Both the position numbers and the translations under genes were made by a program. The notes under the pieces were generated by a model, which searched no databases, had not been told where the DNA came from, and was given only the letters and a program-made list of their open reading frames with translations. Shown here one piece after another: positions 14,299 to 20,520 of a stretch of 21,061 nucleotides of DNA (positions are counted from its first letter, which is position 1; each line of letters opens with the position of its first letter). This DNA is from Haemophilus parahaemolyticus (GTDB lineage Bacteria; Pseudomonadota; Gammaproteobacteria; Enterobacterales; Pasteurellaceae). The stretch is from positions 1 through 21,061 of the forward strand of contig NZ_JAHAHT010000025.1 of NCBI RefSeq assembly GCF_018373095.1, read 5' to 3'.

Positions 14299-14700
14299 TT
14301 ATAGATTTGCTTTTTTAGTAGCTTCAGCATTGATATCGCAGTTTTTTATGATGATTTGGTCGCTATTTTTACCTTTCTGAACTAGATTAACTGGGAAAAC
14401 AGAATCAAACGTGTCTAAAGTTAAACCGCTATCAACATTCCACACATACTTACCTGAAGTAAAGCTCGTAAAATCTGATTGTGATTTATCACGAGTGAAA
14501 TTTTTTGCGATAATTTTGTTACCGATACTAACCATTGCACCCGTTGGTTCTTGGTTTTCAAATTGATATACCGCAGTGACAGTTTTTTTATTGCAAGAAT
14601 AAACGACCGTTTTATCTGTTACCATTGGGGCTGCTTTTGCATAGGTAGGTAATGCGATAATAACGGTAGCAAGTGCTGGTAAAAATTTAACAAATTTCAT
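14299..14700 (-). CDS. Small secreted protein, possibly MliC/adhesin-complex-protein-like
   Basis: A 133-residue protein with a clear signal peptide (about 1-23, ending TYAKA). The mature part is small and beta-rich. Cysteines at 36 (VVYSCNKKTVTAVYQF) and 121 (IIIKNCDI) probably form a disulfide between the two ends. The opening YxC followed by alternating strands and the later SGKYVWNVD recall the lysozyme-inhibitor (MliC) and neisserial adhesin-complex-protein fold. I cannot confirm this without a structure search. It runs against its neighbours mnmG and rsmG and has its own promoter and terminator, so it looks like an independent insertion between two genes that are adjacent in E. coli. 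Confidence 0.8.
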   Translation of the reverse strand: MKFVKFLPALATVIIALPTYAKAAPMVTDKTVVYSCNKKTVTAVYQFENQEPTGAMVSIGNKIIAKNFTRDKSQSDFTSFTSGKYVWNVDSGLTLDTFDSVFPVNLVQKGKNSDQIIIKNCDINAEATKKANL

Positions 14701-14733
14701 TATAAAATCCTCTTTATTAATTACCCATAATTT

Positions 14734-14762
14734 TTTATAGGTAGTTAATTAGAACATGTTAA
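14734..14762 (-). promoter_or_regulatory. Probable sigma-70 promoter of the small secreted-protein gene
   Basis: Minus-strand TTAACA (14757-14762) and TATAAA (14734-14739) are 17 bases apart, each one mismatch from consensus. They lie about 34 bases before the start codon, and AGAGGA stands seven bases before the ATG. Confidence 0.65.
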
Positions 14763-14925
14763 TGAAATAAAGTTCCTATATAAAAAATGAAATATAGTGA
14801 GCATAGATAACATCCTAAAAGTTAGAATACCCAAATAAAGAAAAGGCATTTTGTGTAATATAGATAAAATTGTTCAGTATTATTTTTCATAGTGATATAG
14901 AGATAAAACATTAGGATAAAACAAA

Positions 14926-15543
14926 ATGAACGAAAAATTAGACCGCTTGTTAAACCAAACAAAGATTGAAATTAGTAAACAACAAAAACAACAACTGATT
15001 GATTTTGTTAAACTTTTAGATAAATGGAATAAAGCGTATAATCTTACCTCTGTGCGTGATCCTGAAGAGATGTTAGTCAAGCATATTATGGACAGCCTTG
15101 TGGTCAGCCAGTATCTTGAAGGTAATCAATTTATTGATGTTGGTACAGGGCCTGGCTTGCCAGGGATTCCGCTAGCAATCATCAATCCTGATAAACAATT
15201 CACACTGCTTGATAGCTTAGGCAAACGCATTACTTTTATCAAAAATGCAGTGCGTGAACTTAAGCTCAGTAACGTAACCCCAGTGCTTAGCCGTGTGGAA
15301 GAGTTCCAAGCTCAGCAATTCGACGGCGTACTCAGCCGAGCTTTTGCCAGCCTCAATGATATGGTCAATTGGTGCTACCACTTGCCAAACGCGAGCGGTC
15401 GTTTTTACGCCCTAAAAGGACAATACCAAACCGAAGAAGTGGCTGAAATCACAAAACCCGTTGAAGTGCTTGAGGTGTTTAAACTCGACATACCAGAACT
15501 TGTGGGCGAGCGCCATTTGGTGGTGTTGGCGAAGAATAAATAA
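14926..15543 (+). CDS. rsmG: 16S rRNA (guanine(527)-N7)-methyltransferase RsmG (GidB)
   Basis: Methylates N7 of G527 in 16S rRNA using S-adenosylmethionine. The product is 205 residues (E. coli 207), with the SAM-binding loop DVGTGPGLPGIP (71-82), LLDSLGKRITFIKNAV (94-109), LSRAFASLNDM and the C-terminal GERHLVVLAK. AGGA stands upstream of the ATG. In E. coli this gene directly follows gidA; here a reversed gene and about 720 bases intervene. A perfect uptake signal in reverse orientation (14941-14950) overlaps codons 6-9. gntR follows after 12 bases and may be cotranscribed. Confidence 0.97.
   Translation: MNEKLDRLLNQTKIEISKQQKQQLIDFVKLLDKWNKAYNLTSVRDPEEMLVKHIMDSLVVSQYLEGNQFIDVGTGPGLPGIPLAIINPDKQFTLLDSLGKRITFIKNAVRELKLSNVTPVLSRVEEFQAQQFDGVLSRAFASLNDMVNWCYHLPNASGRFYALKGQYQTEEVAEITKPVEVLEVFKLDIPELVGERHLVVLAKNK
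14941..14950 (-). repeat. DNA uptake signal sequence within rsmG
   Basis: A perfect reversed uptake signal, GACCGCTTGT, covers codons 6-9 of rsmG, encoding part of LDRLL. Confidence 0.85.
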
Positions 15544-15555
15544 TTAGCTTTCATT

Positions 15556-16551
15556 ATGTCTAAACACAAACGTCCCACCTTACAAGATATAGCCGATCAA
15601 CTTGGCATCACTAAAATGACCGTGAGCCGTTATTTACGCGATCCAAAAACGGTGTCAGCTGAAACGGGCAAAAAGATCGCTCAAGCCATTGATCAGGTGG
15701 GGTATATCCGTAATCGTGCACCTGAATTGCTCTCGAATGCTAAAAGCCGTTCAATTGGCGTCTTGCTGCCTTCTTTGACGAATAGTGTATTTGCAGAAGT
15801 ATTGCGAGGCATTGAATCGGTGACCGATGAAGCTGGGTATCAAACTATGCTGGCGCATTATGGTTATAATCAAGAGAAAGAAGAACAGCGGTTAGAATCG
15901 CTGCTCTCTTACCATATTGACGGCATTATTTTATCGGAAACGCAACATAGCCCCCGAACCTTACGCATGCTTGAAATCGCGGATATTCCCGTGATTGAAA
16001 TTATGGATACTAGCGAAAAAGGCGTAGGGCAAGCAGTCGGATTTCACAATATTTTTGCAGCCCAAGAGATGGTTGAGGCGATGATTGCACGCGGGTATCA
16101 ACATATCGTCTATTTTGCGGCAAGAATGGATAGACGAACACAGCTGAAAAAATTAGGTTACGAACAGGCGATGCGAAAACACCATTTAACCCCAAGAACA
16201 TTGGCGACAGAACGTTCCTCGTCATTTAGCTTAGGGGCGGAGTTATTGCATTTAGCGTTAGAAACCTATCCTGAAATAGATGGCATTTTCTGCACTAACG
16301 ACGATTTGGCGATTGGTGCATTATTTGAATGTCAGCGTTTGGGCATTTCTGTGCCAACACAAATGGCGATAGCGGGCTTTCATGGCTTAGATGTTGGACA
16401 AGCCTTTACGCCACAATTAGCCAGCGTCATTACCCCACGTTTTGAGATAGGGAAGATTGCTGCTCAACAACTCTTATCACAGCTTCAACAGCAACCCGTG
16501 GCGGATTATCTTGATTTAGGCTACCAAATTCATTTAGGAGAAACCATTTAG
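15556..16551 (+). CDS. gntR: LacI-family gluconate operon repressor
   Basis: Transcription repressor of 331 residues. The N-terminal helix-turn-helix TLQDIADQLGITKMTVSRYL (8-27) is followed by a LacI hinge and a periplasmic-binding-protein-like effector domain. It matches E. coli GntR closely, for example IGVLLPSLTNSVFAEVLRGIESVT, GYQTMLAHYGY and DGIFCTNDDLAIGALFECQRLG. The expected effector is gluconate. It lies 12 bases after rsmG without a clear ribosome site or promoter of its own, and is convergent with gntK, their stop codons overlapping (16548-16551). Its likely targets are the two palindromes in the gntK-gntP gap. Confidence 0.92.
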   Translation: MSKHKRPTLQDIADQLGITKMTVSRYLRDPKTVSAETGKKIAQAIDQVGYIRNRAPELLSNAKSRSIGVLLPSLTNSVFAEVLRGIESVTDEAGYQTMLAHYGYNQEKEEQRLESLLSYHIDGIILSETQHSPRTLRMLEIADIPVIEIMDTSEKGVGQAVGFHNIFAAQEMVEAMIARGYQHIVYFAARMDRRTQLKKLGYEQAMRKHHLTPRTLATERSSSFSLGAELLHLALETYPEIDGIFCTNDDLAIGALFECQRLGISVPTQMAIAGFHGLDVGQAFTPQLASVITPRFEIGKIAAQQLLSQLQQQPVADYLDLGYQIHLGETI

Positions 16552-17060
16552 CTGGCTAAAATCGCTTGGCAACAGGCTTCAACTACCGATTCAAAGCTGC
16601 CACTAATATCAATAAAGGTGACATCTGGCTCGCTTTCATCGGGAATCTCAAGGGTCGCAAATTGGCTTTTTAACATTTCCGTTTTCATAAAATGCCCTTT
16701 GCGTTGCTGCATGCGTGATAACACCAAATCAAAATCGCCATGTAAAAAGAGAAATCTGACTTTATTATTATCCGCTCGAATTTGATCGCGATAGGCTTTT
16801 TTTAACGCAGAGCAGACGATAATCCCAATCTCATTTTTCTGCTCAATACTAAATGCGGCATCGTTAATCCGCGTGAGCCACGGTTGGCGATCGGCATCGT
16901 TTAACGGCTGCCCTTGTCCCATTTTGACAATATTCGCTCTTGGATGTAAATCATCACCATCAATTAACTTAATTTGTAAACGACGAGCTACTTCTAGTCC
17001 AATAGTCGTTTTCCCTGTGCTCGATACGCCCATCAAAATAAAACTTTGTCCTGCTTGCAT
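16548..17060 (-). CDS. gntK: Gluconokinase
   Basis: Phosphorylates gluconate to 6-phosphogluconate for the pentose phosphate or Entner-Doudoroff routes. The 170-residue product has the P-loop GVSSTGKT (11-18) and the family block DGDDLHPRANIVKMGQGQPL followed by NDADRQPWL (35-62), plus CSALKKAYRD and QRKGHFM. Length agrees with GntK/IdnK enzymes (about 175). GGAGAGGA stands just upstream of the ATG at 17060. It is divergent from gntP, with a shared 168-base control region. Confidence 0.95.
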   Translation of the reverse strand: MQAGQSFILMGVSSTGKTTIGLEVARRLQIKLIDGDDLHPRANIVKMGQGQPLNDADRQPWLTRINDAAFSIEQKNEIGIIVCSALKKAYRDQIRADNNKVRFLFLHGDFDLVLSRMQQRKGHFMKTEMLKSQFATLEIPDESEPDVTFIDISGSFESVVEACCQAILAS

Positions 17061-17102
17061 ATTCCTCTCCGTTTTCTTTTAGCATAACAAATTTTGATGA
17101 AA

Positions 17103-17118
17103 ATGTTATCGGTAACTT
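17103..17118. promoter_or_regulatory. GntR-type operator 1 (gntK side)
   Basis: ATGTTATCGGTAACTT carries the core GTTATCGGTAAC, near-palindromic and close to the E. coli GntR operator (ATGTTACCGGTAACAT-like, from memory). It is 43 bases from the gntK start codon. Confidence 0.7.
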
Positions 17119-17125
17119 TAATTTT

Positions 17126-17141
17126 TGTGATCTTTCTCTCA
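17126..17141. promoter_or_regulatory. CRP site in the gntK-gntP control region
   Basis: TGTGATCTTTCTCTCA matches the CRP consensus TGTGA-N6-TCACA with one mismatch. Its centre is about 60-65 bases before the inferred gntP start of transcription, a usual activator position. The TGTGA half-site makes it the ordinary type, not the Sxy-dependent TGCGA type of competence genes. Confidence 0.6.
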
Positions 17142-17163
17142 TTTTTCAATATTGACTTGAACT

Positions 17164-17191
17164 TTGCCTTTACTTTCAGGGTTTTTATCTT
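17164..17191 (+). promoter_or_regulatory. Possible gntP promoter
   Basis: TTGCCT (17164-17169) and TATCTT (17186-17191) are 16 bases apart. The -10 ends two bases before operator 2, so bound repressor would block initiation. The hexamers are only moderate matches. Confidence 0.45.
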
Positions 17192-17192
17192 T

Positions 17193-17208
17193 ATGTTATT
17201 GGTAACAA
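17193..17208. promoter_or_regulatory. GntR-type operator 2 (gntP side)
   Basis: ATGTTATTGGTAACAA has the core GTTATTGGTAAC, one base different from operator 1. The two centres are 90 bases apart, which would allow repressor looping. It lies 20 bases before the gntP start codon. Confidence 0.7.
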
Positions 17209-17228
17209 TTTAAATGAAAGAGGTTGTT

Positions 17229-18578
17229 ATGTTAATTCTCATTATGGTGCTTGCGATCGTTGCTTTATTAGTGCTTATCATGAAGTTCAAGGTCCACGCA
17301 TTTGTCGCATTGTTAATGGTGAGTTTGCTCACCGCATTAGCTGCAGGTATTTCCATTGATAAAATTGTTCCAACGTTGCTCACAGGCTTTGGCAATACAC
17401 TGGCTTCTGTGGCATTGTTAGTCGGTTTAGGGGCAATGATCGGTCGCTTACTGGAAATTACAGGCGGTGCCAAAGTGTTGGCAGATACGCTCATCAATAA
17501 ATTTGGCGAAGAAAAAGCACCATTCGCCTTAGGTATTGCGGCACTTCTCTTTGGATTTCCGATTTTCTTTGATGCAGGTTTAGTTGTGATGTTGCCTATC
17601 GTCTTTAGCGTCGCAAAACAATTTGGTGGCTCATTATTACGTTATGCCTTCCCTGTCGCAGGGGCATTTGCCGTCATGCACGCTTTCTTACCGCCGCATC
17701 CAGGCCCTGTGGCATCAGGCGATTTATTGGGCGTAAATATGGGGTTGATGGTAATTGTAGGTTTAGTTTGCGCCATTCCAACTTGGTATATCGGCACCTA
17801 TTTGTTCAGTAAATTTATTAGTGCACGCGTTTTTGTTGAATTACCGAAATCGTTCTTAAATACCGCCGCGATTACCGAAACCTCAGTGCAAACGCCCCCT
17901 TCTTTCAGCAGAGTATTATTGGTGCTTTTATTACCGATTGGCTTGATTTTGTTTGATACAGGGTTAAACACACTTTCTGTCGCAAAAGTCATTGATGGCT
18001 CAGCCCTTTGGGTGGAAAGCTTGCGTTTAATCGGTAAAACGCCAGTAGCATTATTAATTACTTTATTGGTTGCCATCGTATTATTAAAAGGCGATCGCAG
18101 CGATGAACAAATTGAAAATCTCTGTAACAGCGCTCTCGGTCCAATCTGTTCAATTATCTTGGTTACAGGGGCTGGTGGAATGTTCGGTGGTGTCTTGCGT
18201 GCAAGTGGTATTGGTGATGAAATCTCGAATTTATTATCGAACACAGGGATGCCTATTATTATCGCTGCCTTTATCATTGCCGTTGCAATGCGTGTGGCAC
18301 AAGGTTCTGCAACCGTAGCCTTAACCACCGCTGCAGCATTAGTTGCTCCAACCGTTGCCGCATCAACGGATTTAAGTCAATTCGATCGCTGCTTTATCGT
18401 AATTGCCATTGCATCAGGTGCAACCGTGCTTTCTCACGTGAACGATTCAGGCTTCTGGTTGATGAGCCGCTTCCTTGAAATGGACACCAAAACCACCTTA
18501 AAAACGTGGACAGCATTAGAAACGTCCATCGGTGTTGTTGGTTTTATTATTGCGTTAATTGGTAGTATTTTGCTTTAA
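17229..18578 (+). CDS. gntP: Gluconate permease (GntP family)
   Basis: Inner-membrane gluconate:proton symporter of 449 residues with about twelve to fourteen hydrophobic segments. Family features are GFGNTLASVALLVGLGAMIG, GFPIFFDAGLVVMLPIVF, HAFLPPHPGPVASG and MRVAQGSATVALTTAAAL. I start it at the ATG at 17229, five bases after AGAGG; an ATG at 17214 in frame has no ribosome site and is almost on operator 2. With gntK it forms the gluconate uptake and activation pair under GntR. Which paralogue (gntP, gntT or gntU) it matches best cannot be told here. A paired-uptake-signal terminator follows. Confidence 0.92.
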   Translation: MLILIMVLAIVALLVLIMKFKVHAFVALLMVSLLTALAAGISIDKIVPTLLTGFGNTLASVALLVGLGAMIGRLLEITGGAKVLADTLINKFGEEKAPFALGIAALLFGFPIFFDAGLVVMLPIVFSVAKQFGGSLLRYAFPVAGAFAVMHAFLPPHPGPVASGDLLGVNMGLMVIVGLVCAIPTWYIGTYLFSKFISARVFVELPKSFLNTAAITETSVQTPPSFSRVLLVLLLPIGLILFDTGLNTLSVAKVIDGSALWVESLRLIGKTPVALLITLLVAIVLLKGDRSDEQIENLCNSALGPICSIILVTGAGGMFGGVLRASGIGDEISNLLSNTGMPIIIAAFIIAVAMRVAQGSATVALTTAAALVAPTVAASTDLSQFDRCFIVIAIASGATVLSHVNDSGFWLMSRFLEMDTKTTLKTWTALETSIGVVGFIIALIGSILL

Positions 18579-18594
18579 GATAAATGCAAAAAAT

Positions 18595-18638
18595 AAGCGG
18601 TCTAAATTTGTGGGAAAATACAAATTTAGACCGCTTGT
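18595..18638 (+). terminator. Paired uptake signals forming the gntP terminator
   Basis: A perfect 17-base-pair stem, AAGCGGTCTAAATTTGT (18595-18611) with its complement (18620-18636), has an eight-base loop. GTGTTTTATC follows. The right arm carries a perfect reversed uptake signal, GACCGCTTGT (18629-18638); the left arm carries the core preceded by TA in place of AC. Confidence 0.85.
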
Positions 18639-18657
18639 GTTTTATCAATCGAATTTG

Positions 18658-18709
18658 TTTTAATGATTAAAATATTTAATTTAAAAGATTAGAAAAATTA
18701 AGGTACAAT
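18658..18709 (+). promoter_or_regulatory. Probable promoter and operator-like palindrome of the nickel/cobalt operon
   Basis: TTAAAA (18681-18686) and TACAAT (18704-18709) are 17 bases apart and would start transcription about 26 bases before nikK. Just upstream is a perfect inverted repeat, TTTTAAT-G-ATTAAAA (18658-18672), a possible regulator site. I saw no cobalamin or NiCo riboswitch in this 163-base gap. Confidence 0.45.
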
Positions 18710-18741
18710 CCCCTCCAGTTTTATTATGCAGGACTTATCGT

Positions 18742-19437
18742 ATGAAATTGGCACAATTCTCCTTAATCTCTACAATCCTTTTTTCTTCTTTCGCTTCCGC
18801 CCACAACATTTGGCTGGAATCCATCTCAGGCAATCAATATGCCATCAAATTCGGACACGAAACTACCGAGCCTTATCCGCTTTCTAAATTAACTCACGTT
18901 CAACAAATTGATGCGCAAGGCAAGCGGTCGGACTTATCGCCTTATTTCCAAAAAACAGCAGGGGAGAAAGGAGAGGCGAGTGTGCAGATTGCTAATGGCG
19001 ATATGGTTTTCCTCGAATTTAACAACGGTGTATGGTCGAAATTGCCAAGTGGTAAATATGTTGAGAAAACAAAAAAAGAAGCGCCAACGGCAGAATTTTC
19101 GATTAACCCAATGAAGCTTGGTAAAGCGATTTTAAACTGGGGCGAACAAGCCTTTAAACCGCACGATCAAGCCTACGAATTAGTGCCGCTCGCTAAACCA
19201 GAAGCGGGCAAACCGATGCAAATTTTGGTGTTGCATCACGGTAAACCTGTAGAGGGAATTAAAGTCGGTTTAGGCGAAGATCAGCCGTTTAACCTTTCCA
19301 ATGCACAAGGCATTGCGACGTTCACGCCAACTCAAGGTTTTAATAAAGTGTGGGCGGAATTTGAGGAAAAAGTGGCTGGCAATCCTGATTATTCTGACCG
19401 TTCTTATGAATATATGCTGACCTTTGATGTACCATAA
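18742..19437 (+). CDS. nikK: Nickel/cobalt uptake periplasmic protein NikK/CbiK (DUF4198)
   Basis: Periplasmic accessory protein of the NikKLMQO-type ECF nickel importer. It has 231 residues and a signal peptide ending SFASA at residue 20. The mature protein would then begin HNIWLESISG, placing a histidine at its N-terminus, as is typical for this DUF4198 group. Other histidines are at 39 (FGHE) and in LHHGKPV, in a carboxypeptidase-regulatory-like C-terminal domain. AGGA precedes the ATG. A variant uptake signal (18920-18929) lies in the gene. It is known as cbiK in A. pleuropneumoniae, where the cluster feeds urease. Nickel, as opposed to cobalt, is inferred. Confidence 0.85.
   Translation: MKLAQFSLISTILFSSFASAHNIWLESISGNQYAIKFGHETTEPYPLSKLTHVQQIDAQGKRSDLSPYFQKTAGEKGEASVQIANGDMVFLEFNNGVWSKLPSGKYVEKTKKEAPTAEFSINPMKLGKAILNWGEQAFKPHDQAYELVPLAKPEAGKPMQILVLHHGKPVEGIKVGLGEDQPFNLSNAQGIATFTPTQGFNKVWAEFEEKVAGNPDYSDRSYEYMLTFDVP
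18920..18929 (+). repeat. DNA uptake signal sequence within nikK
   Basis: GCAAGCGGTC, one base from the perfect signal, encodes Gly-Lys-Arg-Ser in nikK. Confidence 0.7.
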
Positions 19438-19450
19438 TTCTATAAAGTCG

Positions 19451-19915
19451 ATGATAAACAAACTCTTACAAGCGGTCATTTTTCTATTTTTTTCTGCTAA
19501 TACTTTTGCCCATGCGTTGCACATTACTGCCCAATATGATGGCATGGCGATTTCGGGTAAGGCATATTATTCCGACCAGACTCCTGCAGTGGATACTTAT
19601 GTGGAGGCGGTGAAACAGGGCGAAACTGATCCTGTGGTTTATGGTAAAACCGACCGTGAAGGACGGTTCAATTTGCCGTTTAATCAAGAAGGCACATTCA
19701 ACGTGATTATTGAGGGAATGGAAGGGCATCGAGCGGAAACGCAAGTAACGAAAATGCAGGCTCAAGCGGTTTCTAGCCAAGAAATTCAACTATTGCGAGA
19801 AGAGATCTCTCAGCTTCGAGATAAGATCTACTGGCGAGATATTTTCGGTGGTATTGGTTATATTCTCGGTATTTTCGGGACGGTTGCTCTGCTCAAAACA
19901 AGGAAGGGGCAATAA
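19451..19915 (+). CDS. nikL: Nickel/cobalt ECF transporter accessory protein NikL/CbiL
   Basis: Membrane-anchored periplasmic component. From the ATG at 19451 it has 154 residues: signal peptide (1-20, MINKLLQAVIFLFFSANTFA), a small beta-sandwich domain (HALHITAQYDG to FNVIIEGMEG), a short coiled coil (SSQEIQLLREEISQLRDK) and a C-terminal membrane helix (IFGGIGYILGIFGTVALL). An in-frame ATG at 19427, overlapping nikK, is also possible, but the signal peptide is better formed from 19451; neither has a strong ribosome site. A perfect uptake signal (19468-19477) encodes part of the signal peptide. Its stop overlaps the nikM start by one base (TAATG). Confidence 0.85.
   Translation: MINKLLQAVIFLFFSANTFAHALHITAQYDGMAISGKAYYSDQTPAVDTYVEAVKQGETDPVVYGKTDREGRFNLPFNQEGTFNVIIEGMEGHRAETQVTKMQAQAVSSQEIQLLREEISQLRDKIYWRDIFGGIGYILGIFGTVALLKTRKGQ
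19468..19477 (+). repeat. DNA uptake signal sequence within nikL
   Basis: A perfect ACAAGCGGTC encodes the Leu-Gln-Ala-Val portion of the NikL signal peptide. Confidence 0.85.
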
Positions 19916-20520
19916 TGCATTTATCTGAAGGCGTGTTGCACAGTCAAACCTTGATTGTTGGGGCTGCTGTAGCGGTGGCGGGCATTGCACTTGGCTTAAA
20001 ACGGCTGCAATCCGACCGTTTGTCTCTCACTGCACTCTTTGCCGCAGCTTTTTTTGTGGCAAGTACCATTCACATTCCCGTAGGCATCGGTAGCGTGCAC
20101 TTGATTTTAAATGGCGTGGCAGGCATTTTCCTCGGTTGGGCGGTGTTTCCAGCCTTTTTGATTGCTTTGGTGTTGCAAGCTTTGCTCTTCTCCTTCGGCG
20201 GTTTCTCCGTGTTAGGCGTGAACCTCTGCATTATGGCGTTGCCTGCGTTGGTAGTGCATTATTTGAGCCGACCGCTACTAAGAGAACTTACTCGTAAGCG
20301 GTTAATTTCCACAGGTATTTTGGCGGGTGTGCTGGGTGTTGGTGGTTCAGCTCTGATTGCCTCTCTGGTACTGGCGATGGACGGTGGCAAGCAGTATGTC
20401 GATCTCATTGGGCTACTTATCGTCTCGCACTTGCCCGTGTTTGTGGTCGATAGTTTGATTAGCGTGGGCGTGCTATTGACGCTTGCTAAAATGATGCCCG
20501 AGGCGTTGCGTTGTGAATAA
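19915..20520 (+). CDS. nikM: Nickel/cobalt ECF transporter substrate-specific component NikM/CbiM
   Basis: The membrane S-component that binds the metal. It has 201 residues with about six or seven helices. It begins MHLSEGVLHS; in this family the N-terminal Met-His and a later loop histidine bind Ni or Co. Here the loop is HIPVGIGSVHLILNGVAGIFLG with His53 and His62. AAGGAAGGGG gives a strong ribosome site. It overlaps nikL by one base and nikQ by eight, so the operon is tightly coupled. Confidence 0.93.
   Translation: MHLSEGVLHSQTLIVGAAVAVAGIALGLKRLQSDRLSLTALFAAAFFVASTIHIPVGIGSVHLILNGVAGIFLGWAVFPAFLIALVLQALLFSFGGFSVLGVNLCIMALPALVVHYLSRPLLRELTRKRLISTGILAGVLGVGGSALIASLVLAMDGGKQYVDLIGLLIVSHLPVFVVDSLISVGVLLTLAKMMPEALRCE

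Noticed and set aside
17210..18328. Long minus-strand open frames opposite gntP
   Set aside because: They lie entirely opposite a well-identified membrane transporter, lack ribosome sites and encode low-complexity sequence.
8522..18638. CRISPR-like or mobile-element repeats from the recurring AAGCGGTC motif
   Set aside because: Copies are short, widely scattered and in both orientations, matching the known uptake signal; there are no regular spacers, cas genes or transposase.
18579..18741. Cobalamin or NiCo riboswitch before nikK
   Set aside because: The gap holds a terminator, a promoter and a short palindrome; the structured, G/C-richer riboswitch core is not there.
19427..19450. NikL start at the upstream ATG or TTG
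   Set aside because: Possible by frame, but it would put eight or nine polar residues before the signal peptide; the start at 19451 gives a cleaner signal sequence. Not fully excluded.
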